From a virus, in IMG/VR virus record IMGVR_UViG_3300042507_008319, positions 1 through 38,325 of that record: a DNA stretch of 38,325 nucleotides; one strand, written 5' to 3'. A model generated the notes under the pieces. It searched no databases. It was not told the origin of the DNA and saw only the letters and a list, made by a program, of their open reading frames with translations. Made by a program: the position numbers and the translations under genes. Shown in pieces: positions 7,211 through 15,030 of the stretch. Positions within the stretch are counted from its first letter, which is position 1; each line of letters opens with the position of its first letter.

Positions 7211-7722
7211 GGGGTGGGCTCCGAGGTGAGTCTGGCCAGGACGCGGGCGGCGGAAGGGTTGGCGACGATGGTGTCGGGGCCGCCGCAGTCGAGGCCGAGG
7301 CGCAGCAGGGTGCGGTCGATTCCGCCGTCGTAGGGCCGCGGCTGCCCATCGGACAGTTCGGACAGGCGGGCGACGATGTCGGCCCGGTAGGGCGATGCGT
7401 CGATGAAGTCGACGGCTTCGTCCTCGGTCTGCCTGATCTGCTTGAGGGTCCGGGCCACGCGGGGGTCGGCGAGCGTGGCGCGGGCTTGCTCGACTTCGTC
7501 GGCCAGGGCGGCAAGGAGGGACGGGGCCTGAGCGATCAGGTTGGTGTCGGCGTCGGTGTTGGCTTCGCCGATGAAGGCCAGACCGTCTTTGGTGTGGGCG
7601 GCGATGAGGCGGTCGGTGTAGGCCGGATCGGGGCAGTCGTCCCAGGGCGCGCGGTGCCACGGGCCGGGGGTGGCGTTGGCGAGGAGGGCGCGGACGGCGG
7701 CGAGGTTGGTGGGCGGGATCAT
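7207..7722 (-). CDS. Ead/Ea22-like phage accessory protein
   Basis: A 171-aa protein. The N-terminal half has landmarks of Ead/Ea22-like phage proteins: an AVRALLANATPGPW segment (about 9-22), then a string like NTDADTNLIAQAPSLLAALADEVEQ in which 'date/space still to visit, apply to all positions' spacing is replaced by Asn/Ala helices typical of the family. The C-terminal part is unfamiliar. Function of the family is unknown; members are common in variable phage regions. The start overlaps the preceding stop (ATGA), and the gene ends in the tail SEPTP, which is encoded by the next gene's SD block. Confidence 0.65.
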   Translation of the reverse strand: MIPPTNLAAVRALLANATPGPWHRAPWDDCPDPAYTDRLIAAHTKDGLAFIGEANTDADTNLIAQAPSLLAALADEVEQARATLADPRVARTLKQIRQTEDEAVDFIDASPYRADIVARLSELSDGQPRPYDGGIDRTLLRLGLDCGGPDTIVANPSAARVLARLTSEPTP

Positions 7723-8195
7723 GGCTTGGGCTCCGAGGAGGTGAGGCTGGGTAGGCGGGTCAACGCAAGGGCGCGCCAGAGCTCCAGCGCGGTCTCGGGC
7801 GACATGGTGATCGGGGCGCCGCGCTGGGCGGCGTGCAGGAGGGCCTGCTCGGCGTCCAGGCTGTAGGCGTCCGCCAGGGCAGGCGTGGCAACCAGCCAGC
7901 GGGCCGGCTCTTCGTCGATGTGGGCGAGGCGCGTGACGTTGACCAGCTCGGCCCCGGCGGCGGTGGTGGCGGCCGGGGACATGGCCAGGTCGAGGTTGAG
8001 ATCGATGGCGGCGGCGGCCGAGAAGCACTCGGCGAAGGTGGCGCGCGGGTAGGTGGCGCCGTTGGGGAGGTGCAGCTCCCAGCGGTAGAGCGGGCCAGCG
8101 GCGGGGCGGTAGAGGATGCGGGCGGGGGCAAGGGGGGTGACGGTGCGGGCGGAGAGGGCCGCCAGTTGGGCGGCGTTGACGTGGGATGCGTTCAT
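7719..8195 (-). CDS. Unknown 158-aa accessory protein
   Basis: Starts MNASHVNAAQLAAL at an ATG overlapping the ASCH gene's stop, with AAGGAG upstream. The middle (LYRWELHLPNGATYPRATFAECFSAA, split across about 38-63) looks like a small alpha/beta fold, and the rest is Ala/Leu-rich helix. I recognise no family. It ends SEPKP, again reflecting the embedded SD of the next gene. Coupled on both sides within the leftward operon. Confidence 0.7.
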   Translation of the reverse strand: MNASHVNAAQLAALSARTVTPLAPARILYRPAAGPLYRWELHLPNGATYPRATFAECFSAAAAIDLNLDLAMSPAATTAAGAELVNVTRLAHIDEEPARWLVATPALADAYSLDAEQALLHAAQRGAPITMSPETALELWRALALTRLPSLTSSEPKP

Positions 8196-8671
8196 GTGGG
8201 CTCCTTCGGGGGCAGGTGGGGCAGGATCTGCGCGACGATGGCCTCGGGGACGGGCCAGAGGTCGCGCTCGCCGCGGCAGGGGATGGGAGTGGCGAGGGTG
8301 ATCATCCGGTCCCAACGCCAGTGGTAGGCGCCGGGGACGGCCCAGCCGCCGGGGTTGGCGCCGTCCGCGCCGCTGTAGCGGACGAGGGCGACGATGGCGG
8401 AAAGGGTCGGCTTGGTGGCCAGCTCGGGCAGGAGCTCGAAGCCCGTCGCAAAGCAGTAGGTCTCGGCGACCTTTTGCAGCGCGGCCTCGGTGGCTTTGCG
8501 GCTCGGGTTGCCGCCGCCCAGGACGGCGCCGGCGTGGATGGCGAGCCAGTCGCCGGGGGCCAGGATGTTGCGGTTGGGTCGCCAGTCGCGGTTCTCAACG
8601 TCCTTGCCGAGCTGTGTGATGGCCCAGGCCCACTCGGGCCAGAGGGTCAGGGCGCGAAGGGGGCGGGTCAT
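8192..8671 (-). CDS. ASCH-domain protein
   Basis: A 159-aa protein with the typical ASCH opening: LTLWPEWAWAI (about 8-18), GKDVENRDWRP (22-32), then GDWLAIHAG (40-48), and a later AIVALVRYSG strand. ASCH domains have a PUA-like beta-barrel thought to bind RNA or modified nucleotides, and phages often encode them. The precise ligand is unknown. The start overlaps the preceding gene's stop (ATGA) and the tail is KEPT. Confidence 0.8.
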   Translation of the reverse strand: MTRPLRALTLWPEWAWAITQLGKDVENRDWRPNRNILAPGDWLAIHAGAVLGGGNPSRKATEAALQKVAETYCFATGFELLPELATKPTLSAIVALVRYSGADGANPGGWAVPGAYHWRWDRMITLATPIPCRGERDLWPVPEAIVAQILPHLPPKEPT

Positions 8672-9342
8672 GGGGTGGGCTCCTGCACCTGTTGGCGGTT
8701 CTGGGGATGCTCGAAGCGGTCGATGGCCTGCTCGAAGAGGCTGCGGAGCTCGGCCCAGGTGGCGGGCTTGTGGGCGGCGATCAGGAGCTGCACGCACTTC
8801 TCGGCGGTCTTGGCGGCGTGGGCGTGGTGCAGGTAGCCCATGGCCTGCACATACTCGGCGGTTGCGGCGGCTACGATGGGGGGAGAGCTGGGGGGCCAGC
8901 CGTGCCACTCTTCGCGGTAGGCGTAGAGGCCGGCGTGCACGGCGGCCAAGACTGCCTCTGGGGTGCGCTCATCCGTCGGGAGGGCGGCGAGGTGCACCGC
9001 GATGAAGGTGGCGAGGTCGGGGCGGTCGCCGCCGACGTGCTCCACGGCGATCCCGCAGCCTGAGAGGCGGCTGCGGTCCATCAAGAAGAACGGGCCGTTT
9101 GCCCAGGGGATGCCCTTGGAGTGGGTGAAGTACCGCCCGATCGCCAAGTATTGGGCGTTGGTGAGGGGGCGACCTCCACGCAAGGCGAGGGAGAGCTGGG
9201 TGGGCTGTACCCCGGCAGCCCTGGCGACCTGCGCCTTGAGCCCGGGCAGCCCTGTGGTGTCGGATGAGACCGCAACGTCAAGAGCTGTGCGGCCTGCTGT
9301 GTTGGTCGGTTTGGTCGGTGGCCACTGCGTTTGCGGTGGAAT
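8668..9342 (-). CDS. Putative HTH regulator, first gene of the leftward accessory operon
   Basis: Residues about 32-66 (LKAQVARAAGVQPTQLSLA then LRGGRPLTNAQYLAIGRYF) fit a Cro/CI-like helix-turn-helix: AxxAGVxxxxLSxxLxGxRxLT. The C-terminal 150 residues are unknown. No ATG, GTG or TTG lies suitably before the HTH. A perfect AAGGAGG (9354-9348) stands 5 nt before an in-frame ATT at 9342, giving 224 aa. The upstream in-frame ATG at 9435 has no good SD and would add an unlikely Leu/Arg-rich leader over promoter-like sequence. Probably controls its own operon and perhaps the neighbouring early or late promoters. HTH assignment is by eye. Confidence 0.65.
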   Translation of the reverse strand: MPPQTQWPPTKPTNTAGRTALDVAVSSDTTGLPGLKAQVARAAGVQPTQLSLALRGGRPLTNAQYLAIGRYFTHSKGIPWANGPFFLMDRSRLSGCGIAVEHVGGDRPDLATFIAVHLAALPTDERTPEAVLAAVHAGLYAYREEWHGWPPSSPPIVAAATAEYVQAMGYLHHAHAAKTAEKCVQLLIAAHKPATWAELRSLFEQAIDRFEHPQNRQQVQEPTP

Positions 9343-9354
9343 GGGGGCCTCCTT
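9340..9354 (-). promoter_or_regulatory. Strong SD with ATT start codon
   Basis: On the minus strand, AAGGAGG is followed by CCCCC and then ATT in frame with the putative regulator. ATT is a rare but established bacterial start (E. coli infC uses AUU), where it makes initiation sensitive to IF3. Confidence 0.5.
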
Positions 9355-9398
9355 GTGCGGTCTTGACCGTGGAATCGGTCGGGCCGATAGGGTGAGAA

Positions 9399-9427
9399 GG
9401 TATAGCAGGATTCGAACATAGATACAA
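9399..9427 (-). promoter_or_regulatory. Putative promoter of the leftward accessory operon
   Basis: TTGTAT (9427-9422) and TATACC (9404-9399) on the minus strand are separated by 17 bp, about 60 bp before the ATT start. Match to sigma70 consensus is partial (TTG--- and TATA--). An alternative TATAAT lies at 9460-9455 without a good -35. Confidence 0.4.
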
Positions 9428-9609
9428 GTTTTCATCCTATCCCATGCGAGAGAAATTATAAGAGTAGTAAGGCGAGTCGACACAACAGTTGAGGGGGTAC
9501 GCCGAGAGTTGGCCATGGCTGCCCCGCTTCGTTTAGGAGTCTGGCATTCATGGGCGGATAGGTGTTGGGGTGTGGCGCGGATAGGCGGGGATGGTAAAGG
9601 TCCGACTGT

Positions 9610-9650
9610 AAAAAAACGCCCAGCGTTGCGCGTGGCAAGCTGGGCGTTTG
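9610..9650 (-). terminator. Intrinsic terminator of the lipoprotein gene
   Basis: On the minus strand the arms AAACGCCCAGC and GCTGGGCGTTT, extended by TTGC/GCAA, form a long GC-rich hairpin followed at once by seven T residues (9616-9610). It is the only textbook rho-independent terminator I see in the window. It lies 21 bp after the lipoprotein stop. Confidence 0.9.
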
Positions 9651-9670
9651 TGCGGGGCTTGGTGGGGTGG

Positions 9671-9934
9671 CTATTCGATGCACCACACCTGCGCGCTGTA
9701 GGGGTCTGGAGGGGTGACGGTGAGGAGACCTGTCGTGCTCACTGAGTAGTCGAGCGAGGGGCTGCACTGGCCGGCGTTGCAGAGCAGCACGGTGCAGGGG
9801 AGATGCACGGGGGCTTCGATGGTGTCGGGATAGATGGCGATGAGAGGGTAGGTGTCGTGTGTGTTGGTGGTGTCGGCGCTGTCTGTGGATGCAGCGCAAG
9901 ATGCAAGTGCGAGGATGGTGGGCAGGATGCGCAT
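9671..9934 (-). CDS. Small secreted lipoprotein
   Basis: An 87-aa protein starting MRILPTILALASC, a short signal peptide with lipobox L10-A11-S12-C13, so the mature protein should be lipid-anchored at Cys13. Position +2 is Ala, which in Gram-negative hosts would favour the outer membrane. The mature start is Ser/Thr/Asp-rich, followed by a small beta-rich domain with four Cys. It stands alone on the minus strand between the accessory and late operons, with AAAAGG before the ATG and its own terminator, the layout of a moron gene. A role in superinfection exclusion or altering the host surface is plausible by analogy with other phage lipoproteins. Confidence 0.75.
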   Translation of the reverse strand: MRILPTILALASCAASTDSADTTNTHDTYPLIAIYPDTIEAPVHLPCTVLLCNAGQCSPSLDYSVSTTGLLTVTPPDPYSAQVWCIE

Positions 9935-9952
9935 GGGGTCGGCCTTTTGATG

Positions 9953-9979
9953 CCCCCCCCGGGGGTGGGGTGGGGTGGG
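9953..9979 (+). other. C-tract and G-quadruplex motif before the late operon
   Basis: Eight C residues (9953-9960) are followed directly by four G-runs of 5, 4, 4 and 3 with single-T loops (9961-9979). This meets the strictest G-quadruplex pattern on the plus strand, with C-rich complement. It lies between the divergent lipoprotein and TerS genes, where the late promoter and possibly the packaging site should be. A small dyad CACCC/GGGTG follows near 10004-10019. Confidence 0.6.
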
Positions 9980-10063
9980 TAGGTGTGTTGTTGTCGCCCT
10001 GCGCACCCCCCAAAGGGTGGGAAAGGCAATTTCGGGCTATCCTGCCCGCCGAGGACACCGCCC

Positions 10064-10630
10064 ATGCCCAGGCCGCCGAAGAAGCCGCTACCGCCGCCAG
10101 ATCCCGACGCGGTCGCCCGGAAGGCCGCCAGAGCCCTCCGCCGATGCGCCATGCCCCCCGCCGAGCGGCTGGCCATCGACATCGCAGTCTGCGAGGAGCA
10201 GCTCGCCGACGCCCAATCCGTGGGCGACCTGGCGAGCGCGCACAAGTTTGTTTCGACCATCCTCCGCCTGCAGGCGGACCTGGCTCGCGTCCAGGCCCTG
10301 GCCGCGATCCCGCCCGGCGCCAGCCGGATCGACCGCCTCCGCATCACGATCGCCCTGGCCCGCGCCGATGCGAGCTGGACCGCCGTGCGCGACATGGAAC
10401 ACGACCTAAAGCTGGCCGAGCTCGAAGCCGAGGCCGCCCGCAACGCGATGGCCAGCGCCAGCCCCGAAGACATGAGCGCCGAGGAGTGGCGCCAGCGCGT
10501 GATCGCCGACGCCAAGGCTGCCCGTCTCCCCGACCTCGACCTCTACGTCGAGGAGTGGCTCGGCCGAACCGGCTACCGCCTTGGCCGCGACGACGCCGGC
10601 CGCCTCATCGTCGAGCAGGCCAAGCGGTGA
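10064..10630 (+). CDS. Probable terminase small subunit
   Basis: A 188-aa protein directly upstream of TerL with a GTGA overlap. I start it at the ATG preceded by GAGGACACC (10050-10058). The N-terminus is Pro/Lys-rich (MPRPPKKPLPPPDPD), and the centre is a long Ala/Leu/Arg/Glu helix region that could oligomerise. The C-terminal region includes LPDLDLYVEEWLGRTGYRLGRD, which may contact TerL. No clear HTH is visible, so the call rests mainly on position. It would recognise the phage packaging site. Confidence 0.55.
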   Translation: MPRPPKKPLPPPDPDAVARKAARALRRCAMPPAERLAIDIAVCEEQLADAQSVGDLASAHKFVSTILRLQADLARVQALAAIPPGASRIDRLRITIALARADASWTAVRDMEHDLKLAELEAEAARNAMASASPEDMSAEEWRQRVIADAKAARLPDLDLYVEEWLGRTGYRLGRDDAGRLIVEQAKR

Positions 10631-12096
10631 TCCCCGACGCCCTGCCCGCCGACCACGACGACGGCGAGGACGAGGCTCCCCTGCGCGCCCTCCTCGAAGA
10701 CCAGCGCCTCAGCCGCTTCTCGATCCGCGGCGACCCCCCTGAGCACCTGACCGACTGGCAGCGCTCGGTCATCGCCAGCCCCCACAAGCATACGGTCGCT
10801 TGGGGGGCGAATGGCATAGGCAAAAGCCTTGTTATTGCCGAGATCACGCGCCGAGCCATCGCCGGCCAACTGCATTGGCAGCGCGGCGCCGGGCCCCGGA
10901 CGGTGATGCTCGTAGGCAACACCTGGCAGCAGCTCGGCTCCACGCTGGCCTACCTCTGGCGCTTCGTCGACAAGCGCTGGCTCCGCCCTGGCCTGCGCTT
11001 TGAGGGCGGCCGCGTGATGGGGCAGCGCCTCGCCGTCTTCGACATCGTCGCCGGCCCAGGCCGCGGCGGCGAGCTCCGCTGCGGCACCTTCCGCGCCGAG
11101 AACCTCGCCGGCCCACGCGCCGAAGTCGTAATCACGGACGAGCCGCTACCAGAAGATGTCTACAACGAGCTTTGGCCGCGCCTCTTGGGCCGCGCTGGCC
11201 GCCTATACCAGACCTTCACGCCCACGCTCGGCACAGAGGCAGACCTGGGCTACCTCTGGAAGCTCGTAGACGACCCAACCGTGCCATTCTGTGGCCAGAT
11301 CCAGGGCGAGCTGACCCTCGACAACGTCACGCCCCGCCGCCCGCCCGGCTCGCTCCTGCCCGATCTGCCGTGGATCACCACCACCGAGATCGAGGAGCAG
11401 GTGGCCGGCCTCAGCGCGATGGAGGCCGACATGCGCCTCGGCCGGTCGCGCCACCCCCGCCTCGATTGCGCCTACTTCTCGGCCTGGGGCCCGCACCTCG
11501 TAGCGCCGACCAAAGGCAGCCCTGGCGCACGTCTCGCGGTCGGCATTGACCACGGTTCGGCCCCGGGTCGCCAACGCGCGACCCTCTCCGCCGTCTCCGG
11601 CCACGGCCTGCACGCCCGCGTCTACGCGCTCGGGCACTACCAGGGCGACGGTCGCACCGAGAGCCAGGACGACGCGCGCGGCATCTTGGAGCTACTCCGC
11701 GCGGCCGGCCTCTCCCTCGGAGACGTAGACCTCTGGGTGGGCGACCGCGCCCACGGCGGCGACCGTCGCGGCGGCTACAAAAGCAACCAGCGCCTGCAAG
11801 CCGCCATCGCCGAGGCCCTCGGCTACGACACCCGCACGCCCGGGTGGATGAGCAAGCTGCCCAAGGCGCTCCAGTACATTGAAACCCCCCGAAAGTACGC
11901 CCGCTCGCACCTCGAAGGCGCCGAGGTGCTGCACCGCCTCATGGTCTCCAAGCGGATCACCGTCGATCCGTCCTGCGCGCCCCTCATCCATGACATCGAA
12001 CGCTGGCAAGGCGACCGCCTCGCCCCCGAAAAGGACGGCATCGACTCCCTCCGCTACGGCGTCGTCGGCCTGTTGGAGCAATCCTTGCGCCGTTGA
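10627..12096 (+). CDS. terL: Terminase large subunit (TerL)
   Basis: A 489-aa packaging motor. The ATPase domain has Walker A GANGIGKS at 60-67 and Walker B VVITDE with D171-E172. The C-terminal RNase H-like nuclease shows its acidic residues at D308 (AVGIDHG), around VDLWVGDR, and at D470/D473 (DGIDSLRYG). The upstream frame is open to 9859 but overlaps TerS, and the GTG at 10627 overlapping the TerS stop is the natural start. It cuts concatemers and pumps DNA into the prohead through the portal encoded next. Length is normal for the family. Confidence 0.9.
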   Translation: MIPDALPADHDDGEDEAPLRALLEDQRLSRFSIRGDPPEHLTDWQRSVIASPHKHTVAWGANGIGKSLVIAEITRRAIAGQLHWQRGAGPRTVMLVGNTWQQLGSTLAYLWRFVDKRWLRPGLRFEGGRVMGQRLAVFDIVAGPGRGGELRCGTFRAENLAGPRAEVVITDEPLPEDVYNELWPRLLGRAGRLYQTFTPTLGTEADLGYLWKLVDDPTVPFCGQIQGELTLDNVTPRRPPGSLLPDLPWITTTEIEEQVAGLSAMEADMRLGRSRHPRLDCAYFSAWGPHLVAPTKGSPGARLAVGIDHGSAPGRQRATLSAVSGHGLHARVYALGHYQGDGRTESQDDARGILELLRAAGLSLGDVDLWVGDRAHGGDRRGGYKSNQRLQAAIAEALGYDTRTPGWMSKLPKALQYIETPRKYARSHLEGAEVLHRLMVSKRITVDPSCAPLIHDIERWQGDRLAPEKDGIDSLRYGVVGLLEQSLRR

Positions 12097-12126
12097 CGCC
12101 GTCCGCCGCGCGTGGTAGCCGGAAAC

Positions 12127-13437
12127 ATGCTCAATCCGTTCTCGCACAAGGGCTGGCAGCCGCGCACCGAGCGCGAACAGGTCGCCTTGGCCGTGCGGAT
12201 CTATGAGAACAGGCACCACAGCGACCTCGAACAGCGCGCCCAGACCATGCTGGGCGAGCGGCGGGGCATCGTCGGCCCCGTCGACGTGACCCGCAACGCC
12301 CTGCGCGCCCAGGTCGACCGCGTGAACCGCGCCTACCTGCGCCCGCCCGCCTGCTCTGGGATCTCCGAGGCCCTCCTCGCCGCCTGTGACGACGCCAGCG
12401 CCACCACCCTGATCCGCCGCTACAGCCAGATCGGCGCCCTACCCCTGCCGTCCACGCTCCAGACCGCCGCCCGCGACGCCCTCGGCTACCGTCTCGCCGC
12501 TGGCTACTCCGCCGTCATGGTCGGCTGGGCCAGCCGCCGCCGTCGCGTCACCTTCACGCCGATCTCCCCCGCCGACATCGCCTGCGAATACGCCGGCGAC
12601 GATCCCACCGTCCCGACAGTGATCGTGCACCATCGCCAGCGGTGGGGCGGCGAGCGCTTCTTCCAGACTCGGGAGATTTACGACCTCACAGACGAGGACA
12701 GGCCAGTCTACCGGGTAGAGCGCATCGACGACGGCAAAGACGTGACCCCCGCCGACGCGGGCGGGTGGCCTAAGGAGTGGCTTGACGCCAGCGGTCGCCC
12801 CCACCACCGGATCGTGGTCCTGGGCCAGCCAGGCCAGCCCTACGCAACGGCGGCCCTGGTTGAGGCTGCCTTGCGCTTTCCGATCATGTGGTCGCACTGG
12901 GGCGCCGCAATCATCGACGCCGGCCACCCCTTCCGCTACGCGATCGGCGCCACCCCCCGCGGCGCCGGCTCCGATGAGCGCTCCGGCCAGGTCGGCGCCC
13001 CCGGCGGCCCAGAAGCGATCCATATCTTCGACAACGCCGACCCTGAGCGCCCCGGCCTAGTCGGCCAACTCGGCCCCGGCTACGACCCCAAAATCACCGG
13101 CGAGGCCATCGCCGCCGCCGAGCTTGCCGCTTCCCTCTCCCTCGGCCTGCCCCTCCCCATGTCCAGCGTGGGCGGCGAGCCCACCGTCGCCGAGGAGGAG
13201 GCCGCCGAGCGCGCCGCCGCGCTGCACTACCCCGCCCTGCGCAGGTGGAACGCGGCCGTCCTCTCCGTAGCCGAGAGCTACGCCGCCGTCGCCGAGCAGC
13301 GCCGCCCTATTGCGCTCTCCATCGGCGTGTTGTATGGGGATGAGGTCGAGGCCGCCCTCAAGGCCTTCGACCTCGCCCAGGCCGCCAAAGCCGCCGCCGC
13401 GCCGCCCGCTGACTCAGAGGACACCCCCGATGCCTGA
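12127..13437 (+). CDS. Portal protein
   Basis: A 436-aa protein placed between TerL and the capsid genes. Portal-like features include an N-terminal region with NALRAQVDRVNRAYLRP (about 59-75), a stem/wing region with GYRLAAGYSAVMVGW, and a late segment LGLPLPMSSVGG followed by an Ala/Glu-rich helix. The ring would sit at one capsid vertex, dock TerL and later the connector. The ATG at 12127 is chosen; a GTG at 12112 is an in-frame alternative. The end overlaps the next gene by 8 bp. Confidence 0.8.
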   Translation: MLNPFSHKGWQPRTEREQVALAVRIYENRHHSDLEQRAQTMLGERRGIVGPVDVTRNALRAQVDRVNRAYLRPPACSGISEALLAACDDASATTLIRRYSQIGALPLPSTLQTAARDALGYRLAAGYSAVMVGWASRRRRVTFTPISPADIACEYAGDDPTVPTVIVHHRQRWGGERFFQTREIYDLTDEDRPVYRVERIDDGKDVTPADAGGWPKEWLDASGRPHHRIVVLGQPGQPYATAALVEAALRFPIMWSHWGAAIIDAGHPFRYAIGATPRGAGSDERSGQVGAPGGPEAIHIFDNADPERPGLVGQLGPGYDPKITGEAIAAAELAASLSLGLPLPMSSVGGEPTVAEEEAAERAAALHYPALRRWNAAVLSVAESYAAVAEQRRPIALSIGVLYGDEVEAALKAFDLAQAAKAAAAPPADSEDTPDA

Positions 13438-14023
13438 CGCCCCCGGCACCGCCCAGACGCCCACCCAGCCCACCCAGCCCACCGCCCAGGCTCAGAGCGC
13501 GCCCGCGCCGGCCTCGGTCGACCTCGCCAGCATCCGCTCCCAGCTCACCGCCGAGCTTCGCCCGCAGATCCTTACCGAGGTCGACAACACCCACAAGGCC
13601 ACGCTCGCGAAGGCCCTCGGCGAGGTCCAGGCGACCCACGCGCGCGATCTGGCCCTCTCCGACGCCGGTGTCCGCGACCCCCTCGGCCGCGCGGCGGTCC
13701 TGGCCGCCTTTGATGCGACCCCCAAGGCTGATCGTGGTGAGGGCGGCGCCGCTGAGTGGTGGGGCCGTCAGGTGGTCGCGCATAAGGCGCACGCCGCCGA
13801 CCCGGAAAAGGCCCCCAAGCCGAACATCCACCCCACCGTGCAGGCCTACCTCCCCGCGGTCACCCCCGCGACCCCCGCCGCCCCGGCCTCCCCCTTCGGC
13901 GGCCAGCGCGGCCCCGCTTCGGTGGACCGCGGCGCCGCCCCTCGGGGCGCGGCTTCGGCCCTCCCGACGCCGAAGCCCGGCACTACCATCAACGATTTCC
14001 TTGCCTCCCTCGCCCCCCGATAG
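13430..14023 (+). CDS. Probable scaffold / capsid assembly protein
   Basis: A 197-aa protein between portal and major capsid protein, the standard place for a scaffold. It has a Pro/Thr/Gln/Ala-rich N-terminus (1 to about 30), a charged helical centre (about 33-75) and a low-complexity Ala/Pro C-terminus ending TTINDFLASLAPR. I see no protease Ser-His motif. It would guide prohead assembly and leave before DNA fills the head. The ATG is preceded by GAGGACACC; open sequence upstream of it is portal shadow. Confidence 0.65.
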   Translation: MPDAPGTAQTPTQPTQPTAQAQSAPAPASVDLASIRSQLTAELRPQILTEVDNTHKATLAKALGEVQATHARDLALSDAGVRDPLGRAAVLAAFDATPKADRGEGGAAEWWGRQVVAHKAHAADPEKAPKPNIHPTVQAYLPAVTPATPAAPASPFGGQRGPASVDRGAAPRGAASALPTPKPGTTINDFLASLAPR

Positions 14024-14032
14024 GAGCCCGCC

Positions 14033-15004
14033 ATGTCCGCAGGCCAGATCGTCCGCACCGCCGGCCTTGGCGATGCCCTTGTTGCAACCGCGACCAGCTC
14101 GATTCAAGTCGCCCTCGACCCCACCAACCTCAACGCCCAGATCACGGCACATCCGGTTGTGACTGCCATCCTGGCCCGGGATGAGGCGATGGGGAACATC
14201 CTGGGCGCACTCGGCGTCCAGATGAGCTTCGTTAACCTCGGCCAGTCGAAGATGGCCGCGACCTCCGAGGGCTCCGCGCCGTCCCTCACGACCATGCTGG
14301 TGAGCAACATCAGCCTCACCCCGGCGCGCTACGCGATGGCCCGCAACGCCACGGACTGGGCCCGCACGCACCTCGAGCCGCTCCTGAACGGCAGCATCGC
14401 CCCGAACGTCTACGCCCTGATGGTCTTTGACGCCCTGCGCGCCTGGATCAACACGATCGTCAACATGATCTGCGCGCTGGCGACCTCCGCCACCGGCTCG
14501 GCCGGCACCTCTGGCGGCCGCCTGACCTTTGCCGCGCTGACCGACATGGTCACCGACATGCAGGCCGGCGGCGGCGTCGGCGGCAGCGGCTTGATCCTCA
14601 TGCTGCTGGACGCGAAGGGGGTGAAGGATCTCCAGTCGGACATCCTCAACCTCGGCGGCGCCGCGGCTCTCGCGCCGCAGATGCAGCAGTTCCTGAACCG
14701 CGCCCCGAACAGCGGCTACATCGGTCGGATCCTCGACTGTGTCGACATCTACCTTTGTCCTGAGCTGGACACCGACAGCGGCGACACCCTCGGGATCGCC
14801 TTCACTGAGGAGGGCGTGCAGACGAAACACCAGCTTGTCTCGCTGCCCGCCGAGTCGATCCCTGTCGTCTCCGCCGGCTTCGTGACCGTCGAGGCGAACC
14901 GCGGCGCCGGCACCGGCGCCACCACCTTCACGACCACGACCCACGTCTCTGCCGGCATCCGGCAGCAGCAGGGTATCCGCAAGGTCATCTATTCCACCAC
15001 CTGA
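14033..15004 (+). CDS. Major capsid protein
   Basis: A 323-aa protein with strong SD (AGGAGCCCGCC before ATG), right after the scaffold gene. It has the size and composition of an HK97-fold capsid subunit: N-arm, central alpha/beta P-domain (SFVNLGQSKMAATSEG, around 64-79, then long helices near 115-140), and a C-terminal beta-rich domain. Sequence identity to a known family is not evident to me, so position and size carry the call. Confidence 0.75.
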   Translation: MSAGQIVRTAGLGDALVATATSSIQVALDPTNLNAQITAHPVVTAILARDEAMGNILGALGVQMSFVNLGQSKMAATSEGSAPSLTTMLVSNISLTPARYAMARNATDWARTHLEPLLNGSIAPNVYALMVFDALRAWINTIVNMICALATSATGSAGTSGGRLTFAALTDMVTDMQAGGGVGGSGLILMLLDAKGVKDLQSDILNLGGAAALAPQMQQFLNRAPNSGYIGRILDCVDIYLCPELDTDSGDTLGIAFTEEGVQTKHQLVSLPAESIPVVSAGFVTVEANRGAGTGATTFTTTTHVSAGIRQQQGIRKVIYSTT

Positions 15005-15030
15005 GCAGACCACAGAAGACAGAGGACACC

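Larger units (their letters stand above)
9343..9670. other. Non-coding control region of the leftward operon
   Basis: This 328-bp gap is clearly AT-richer than the rest of the genome around 9390-9470. It holds the putative promoter at 9399-9427, a second TATAAT on the minus strand (9460-9455), an SD before 9342, a small dyad GACCG/CGGTC (9365-9380), several GATAGG motifs, and at 9610-9650 the terminator of the lipoprotein gene. A 31-codon leftward ORF (9551-9456) lacks an SD and is not called. Confidence 0.6.

Noticed and set aside
9456-9551. 31-codon leftward ORF before the regulator
   Set aside because: No SD, overlaps promoter-like sequence, composition not convincing.
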